Assembly (NCBI GenBank): GCA_964525185.1
Contig: CAZGFQ010000009.1
Coordinates: 1-64,000, forward strand
Source: JABHGY01 sp964525185
GTDB taxonomy: Bacteria; Fidelibacterota; Marinisomatia; Marinisomatales; UBA1611
DNA: 64,000 bases
Reading direction: 5' to 3'
Shown here: positions 60,328 to 64,000 of the stretch, piece after piece
Position numbering within the stretch: the stretch's first letter is position 1
Layout: each line of letters begins with the position of its first letter
The notes under the pieces: model-generated
The model's database searches: none
What the model was told of the DNA's origin: nothing
What the model saw: the letters and a program-made list of their open reading frames with translations, nothing else
Position numbers and translations under genes: made by a program

Positions 60328-61338
60328 TTAATTATTTTTAACCTGTTTTTGCAATTTATCCAATCTCTTCTTTATTCGAGCTATTTCAGCTATAGCAGCA
60401 TCTCTTTTATGCTGGCTTTTTATTTCTCTTGCTGGATTCCCTGCATATATTTGATTCCCTGGAAGAGATTTGGTTACAATTGATGCTGCGGCAAAGGCAG
60501 AATTCGAACCAATGACTAAGGAATTAATGAACCCAACCATTCCACCAGTAATTACATTTTCGCCTAATTCTGTACTTCCGCCAACACAACCACCGCCTGA
60601 TATTCTACACCCTTTACCGAGTTTAACATTATGAGCAATTTGTACCTGATTATCCACCTTAACGTCATCATTAATAATGGTATCCCCAATGGTTCCACGA
60701 TCAATTGTTGTTGATGCGCCTATTTCTACATCATTGCCAATGACGACATTTCCGGTATGGGGTATTTTATAATTATGACCATTCTCCGTTGTAAACCCAA
60801 AGCCATCAGAACCGACAACTGCGCCGCTATGTATTATTACTCTTTCTCCAATGGTAATATCATGGTAAAGAGTTACATTTGCATATAATCGAGAATTTTG
60901 CCCAACAATCGTATTTTGGCCAACAACTGAGTTGGGGCCAATCCATACATCGTTATTTATAATTGCACCATCTTCAATGACAACACCTGCATCAATTGTT
61001 ACATTAGATCCCACAGTTGCATTTTCATGAATTGAAGCATTAGAATGAATTCCAGAAATTGGTTTCTTTTTCGGGAAAAATAATTCCAATACTTTTGATA
61101 TTGCTAAAGTCGGGTTTTGGACAACAATCCCATTTTTACCTTCAAGAATAGATTCATTATTAGAAATAATAGCAGATGCGGATGTATCAGATAAATATTT
61201 TTGATACTTTGAATTACATAAGAAAGTAATTGTCCCCGACTTTCCATTTTGTATTTCAGAAACTCCAGAAATATCAATCATAGGATCGCCTATAATTTCA
61301 CCTTCAACCAATGAGGCAATCTGTTTAAGCGTTGGCAC
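60328..61338 (-). CDS. lpxD: UDP-3-O-(3-hydroxyacyl)glucosamine N-acyltransferase
   Basis: 336 aa. An N-terminal uridine-binding domain (about 1-95, ISGVSEIQNGKSGTITFLCN) precedes a left-handed beta-helix with hexapeptide repeats. KIPHTGNVVIGNDVEIGAST contains the catalytic-His region, and a coiled C-terminal helix has AEIARIKKRLDKLQKQ. It is part of the Raetz pathway. It follows the ompH-like gene by 10 nt. Confidence 0.95.
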   Translation of the reverse strand: MPTLKQIASLVEGEIIGDPMIDISGVSEIQNGKSGTITFLCNSKYQKYLSDTSASAIISNNESILEGKNGIVVQNPTLAISKVLELFFPKKKPISGIHSNASIHENATVGSNVTIDAGVVIEDGAIINNDVWIGPNSVVGQNTIVGQNSRLYANVTLYHDITIGERVIIHSGAVVGSDGFGFTTENGHNYKIPHTGNVVIGNDVEIGASTTIDRGTIGDTIINDDVKVDNQVQIAHNVKLGKGCRISGGGCVGGSTELGENVITGGMVGFINSLVIGSNSAFAAASIVTKSLPGNQIYAGNPAREIKSQHKRDAAIAEIARIKKRLDKLQKQVKNN

Positions 61339-61348
61339 GCGAATTTAA

Positions 61349-61876
61349 TTATTTTGAAGAATCAAGATTTTTCAATTCGTGAAGGACATCGTCAGTTAAG
61401 TCATACTTTGTTTTAAAGTATAATAAGCTAACAGATCCATCAAAAATAAAATCATACCCACCTTCAATTGCAACTTTATCAACTGCTTTTTTTACTTTTC
61501 CAAGAATATCATATTCCATTTGGGCTTGTTTTCGCATTATTTCACCCTGAGGTCCAACTTTTTCAGCTTGATAAGATTGAATTTGTCTTTCACTATTTTC
61601 AATTTCTCGACGAATACTTTCACCTTTATCTAATGCCATCAATCGCTTGACTTCATAATCTTGTTTTAAACTGTCAAGCCTTAACATCATTTGGTCAAAT
61701 TCAAATTGAACTTTACGATATTCTAATTGAAGCTGAGCTTCAGCTTCTTTGAATTCATCAAATTCTGTTCGAATTCGTTCAGATTGTATGTACCCTAATT
61801 TCATTTGCGCCATTACGGGTGCACTGAAACCTAGAATAGCAAGTATTAGGATTCCTTTTTTGAATGTGTTATTCAC
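61349..61876 (-). CDS. OmpH/Skp-like periplasmic chaperone
   Basis: About 175 aa from the GTG at 61876, which has a strong Shine-Dalgarno AAGGAGG at 61882-61888 and yields a signal peptide (MNNTFKKGILILAILGFSAP). The mature part begins MKLGYIQSERIRTEFDEFKEAEAQ. A long helical coiled-coil middle (about 50-125) is followed by GGYDFIFDGSVSLLYFKTKYDLTDDVL, as in Skp. It binds unfolded outer membrane proteins. A frame extending to 61933 inside bamA is less likely. Confidence 0.9.
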   Translation of the reverse strand: MNNTFKKGILILAILGFSAPVMAQMKLGYIQSERIRTEFDEFKEAEAQLQLEYRKVQFEFDQMMLRLDSLKQDYEVKRLMALDKGESIRREIENSERQIQSYQAEKVGPQGEIMRKQAQMEYDILGKVKKAVDKVAIEGGYDFIFDGSVSLLYFKTKYDLTDDVLHELKNLDSSK

Positions 61877-61896
61877 ATTTACCTCCTTAGTGTAAT

Positions 61897-64000
61897 TTAA
61901 AATTGTTGGCCAAAGGTTATTGTTGTTTTCCAACCTTCAGGGGATCCATCCCCATTCAAATCGTCAAAACCATATCCTAGATCAAACCCAAGCATACCAA
62001 TCATTGGCATAAAAAACCTAACCCCAACTCCAGCAGATTTTTTTAGGTCTAATGGCCCTCTTCTAGGTAAGCTAAATTTTTCTTCCATATCCAATGATGC
62101 CCAAACATTTCCCATTTCTGCAAAAGCTAATCCATACACAACAGGATTTTCGGAGAATGGAACTCGAAATTCATTCACAATTTTGATTAATGTATTTCCG
62201 CCAACTGGGCTACCAGATGACGTTAAAGGACCGACTCTATTATCGTCGTATCCTCTAAGAGCATTTCCATATGGAATGCCGTTCCCCCCCATGATAAATC
62301 GTTCATCAAATGGAACAATGGATCGTTCACCTTCAGAAGAAGGTAATGGTTCAATTACACCAATTTTAAAAGTGCTCATTAATACAAATTTCCAAAATGT
62401 GGGTGTAAACCATTCCATATTTAAAATATGCTTATGAAAATCTTCGTTTCCGCCAAGCGGGCCACCAGAAATGGTTGATGTCCAATTAAAATGGGAACCT
62501 TGAGTTGTGAATTCTGGACGATCTCTACTATCTCTTCGGATTGATTGAGTAATGTTTACACCGATGGATTTATCCAATCCTTTTACATATTGGTCCAAAT
62601 CTTCTTGTGTTCCATCGTATGTTTTTTGCACAATTTGGAAAGACCAATTGCCTCTGAAAAAATCATCTGGCCATTTAAATAAACGACCCCAAGATGCACT
62701 ACCACCTCCAATCGTAAAATCTAACGGATAATAGTATTGGCTTGAGCGACCGCGGAAAGAATAAAAGAGAGAAAATCCTAATAAGTTTTTTGTATCATTA
62801 ACCATAGGATCTGTAAAACTTAAGCTTACGGATTTATACTTCGGTGGTGTAGTTGCGCTATAAAAATTATAATTGGTCCCAACATTAAAACTAAACATGA
62901 GGCGTTGTCCCTTCCCTCGAAAATTTGGGAGTTCAACACCTCCGCCACCGGTCATGCCATATGTTTGAGTAAAACCAACATTCGCATTTGCTTTTCCCGC
63001 AGGTTTTTCTTCAACTGTTACTTCTAAATCAACTTGATCATCGTCCACCGGAAGCACATTCGGAACCACATTACTAAAAAAGTTTAACATCCAAATTTCA
63101 CGCTGACTTCTCATTAAGCGTTCACGATTAAATACATCTCCCGGGAAAACTCTGAGTTGTCGTCTTACAACATTTTCTCGCGTTTTAGAATTACCAACAA
63201 TTGCAATATTTCGGATATAAACTTTATGATTTTCAGTAATAACAAAGTGGATATCGAGTGAATCTTCGCCTACAGGAGTAATTTGTGGCTCTACCCGACT
63301 GTAAATATATCCACGATCCATATAAAGACCTTGAACGCGTTCGTATACAGCAAGATTGAATTCTTCATCGTTATACTTATCTCCTTTTGAAATCCCCAAC
63401 GCACGGTTGAATAAATCTTCTTCAAAGAGCGTGTATCCTTCCCACGTAAAATTGCGAAATTTATATTGTGCTCCTTCGTTCAAAGTAAAAACAATATCCA
63501 TTTTATGTGTTTCTTCATTGTAGCGTACGGAATCAGACAACACTTCAAAATCGCGATATCCATGATTTTTATAGAATGTAGTTAATTTTGCTTTATCTTC
63601 ATCGAATTTGGAATCATCAAATGTGGCTCTCCAAAATAAATACCATCGCTGTTGCTTGGTATCTTTTAACTGCCAACGTAAACGTAAATTTGAAAAACTT
63701 TCATTTCCTTCAAATACAATATTATTAATTTTAATTTTTTTATTTTCTTGAATATGAAAAACCATATTATGAACCAAACCTTTTGCCTTGCCAGAGTAAA
63801 GTTTAGATTCTTTATCTGGTTTAATTAAATCTGCAGAAACGACAGCTTTTAAATATCCATCTTCCGCATAAAGTGATTTAATTTTTTCAACCGTTTCGTG
63901 TAGTGTATTTGGTTTAATTCTTTGTCCAGAGCTTAGTTCTAATTCTTCCTCAAATTTGGAATCTTTAATTTTTTTATTGCCAATGAACTTCATTTCTCCC
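61897..64000 (-). CDS. bamA: Outer membrane protein assembly factor BamA (5' end outside window)
   Basis: At least 698 aa visible. POTRA domains are seen as repeats starting FIGNKKIKDSKFEEELEL, IKINNIVFEGNESFSN, YKFRNFTWEGYTLFEEDL and VYIRNIAIVGNSKTRENVVR. Then comes the Omp85 barrel with NFRGKGQRLMFSF, GGNGIPYGNALRGYDDN (the VRGF/Y/I-type lid loop) and the C-terminal Phe (TTITFGQQF). The frame stays open through the window edge (...GE before MKF), so the ATG at 63993 is probably internal and POTRA1 and the signal peptide lie outside. It inserts barrels in the outer membrane. Confidence 0.95.
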   Translation of the reverse strand, partial: GEMKFIGNKKIKDSKFEEELELSSGQRIKPNTLHETVEKIKSLYAEDGYLKAVVSADLIKPDKESKLYSGKAKGLVHNMVFHIQENKKIKINNIVFEGNESFSNLRLRWQLKDTKQQRWYLFWRATFDDSKFDEDKAKLTTFYKNHGYRDFEVLSDSVRYNEETHKMDIVFTLNEGAQYKFRNFTWEGYTLFEEDLFNRALGISKGDKYNDEEFNLAVYERVQGLYMDRGYIYSRVEPQITPVGEDSLDIHFVITENHKVYIRNIAIVGNSKTRENVVRRQLRVFPGDVFNRERLMRSQREIWMLNFFSNVVPNVLPVDDDQVDLEVTVEEKPAGKANANVGFTQTYGMTGGGGVELPNFRGKGQRLMFSFNVGTNYNFYSATTPPKYKSVSLSFTDPMVNDTKNLLGFSLFYSFRGRSSQYYYPLDFTIGGGSASWGRLFKWPDDFFRGNWSFQIVQKTYDGTQEDLDQYVKGLDKSIGVNITQSIRRDSRDRPEFTTQGSHFNWTSTISGGPLGGNEDFHKHILNMEWFTPTFWKFVLMSTFKIGVIEPLPSSEGERSIVPFDERFIMGGNGIPYGNALRGYDDNRVGPLTSSGSPVGGNTLIKIVNEFRVPFSENPVVYGLAFAEMGNVWASLDMEEKFSLPRRGPLDLKKSAGVGVRFFMPMIGMLGFDLGYGFDDLNGDGSPEGWKTTITFGQQF

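Noticed and set aside
1..64000. CRISPR array, prophage, insertion sequence, tRNA or rRNA
   Set aside because: I found no spaced direct repeats, integrase, transposase or cloverleaf-like intergenic sequence. Intergenic space is too small for most of these.

Overview
The window comes from an AT-rich, very gene-dense diderm bacterium. It carries lipid A genes (lpxD, lpxC, fabZ, lpxA), bamA and several beta-barrel-like outer membrane proteins. At least one extracellular protein ends in a Bacteroidetes/FCB-style type A sorting tail, and a lamin-tail surface protein and PEGA-domain proteins are also present. Together these point to the Fibrobacteres-Chlorobi-Bacteroidetes superphylum. A marine lineage such as Candidatus Marinimicrobia (SAR406) is my best guess, but it is inference: there is no rRNA to confirm it. 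A run of exactly 100 N at 57255-57354 shows that this is a draft scaffold. I see no rRNA, tRNA, CRISPR array, insertion sequence or prophage.

Layout. (1) At 1-147 lies the 3' end of a sortase gene on the plus strand. (2) From 22820 down to 148 almost everything reads leftward in tight, overlapping units. In transcription order these are two outer membrane barrel proteins, a cell-wall amidase, murI, folC, rho, a Cas6b-like protein, an aspartate-type aminotransferase, rpmE (type B L31), DUF1385, prfA, prmC, a UbiA prenyltransferase, dnaE, dtd, a B12-binding protein, a TPR protein, an Xaa-Pro peptidase, alkB, and a Tat-exported aminotransferase with a sorting tail. (3) 22850-23500 holds two paralogous small hydrophobic proteins with near-perfect Shine-Dalgarno sites and a strong terminator. 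(4) 23603-29069 is a leftward surface-glycan cluster: a FemAB-like protein, a Wzx-like flippase and three glycosyltransferases. (5) eno and an ftsB-like gene read rightward at 29167-30809. (6) 30784-38096 is a leftward run of a deoxynucleoside kinase, a divergent methyltransferase-like protein, yqeY, cvpA, dnaG, two PEGA proteins and a secreted unknown. (7) 38181-50016 is mostly rightward: an ArsC-type reductase, a giant lamin-tail protein, an M23 peptidase, a rhomboid, and a compact nucleoside salvage and nucleotide/cofactor kinase run (cdd, udk, tdk, nucleoside transporter, adk, coaE). (8) 50019-52928 is the nfeD-floA unit. (9) 53079-55187 carries an LpxL-like acyltransferase, tsaC and a DUF3108 protein. 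(10) 55180-64000 is the classic envelope operon bamA-ompH-lpxD-lpxC-fabZ-lpxA-(barrel)-dxr-rseP, reading leftward. bamA is cut by the window edge and dxr is broken by the sequence gap.

Most of the window is ordinary housekeeping. The points that deserve a second look are the paired small membrane proteins, the Cas6b-like protein placed next to rho without any CRISPR, the Tat-plus-sorting-tail aminotransferase, and the methyltransferase-like protein that lacks the usual catalytic motif. Several start codons were moved from the longest open frame to internal sites on the basis of Shine-Dalgarno sequences, ATGA overlaps or signal peptides.
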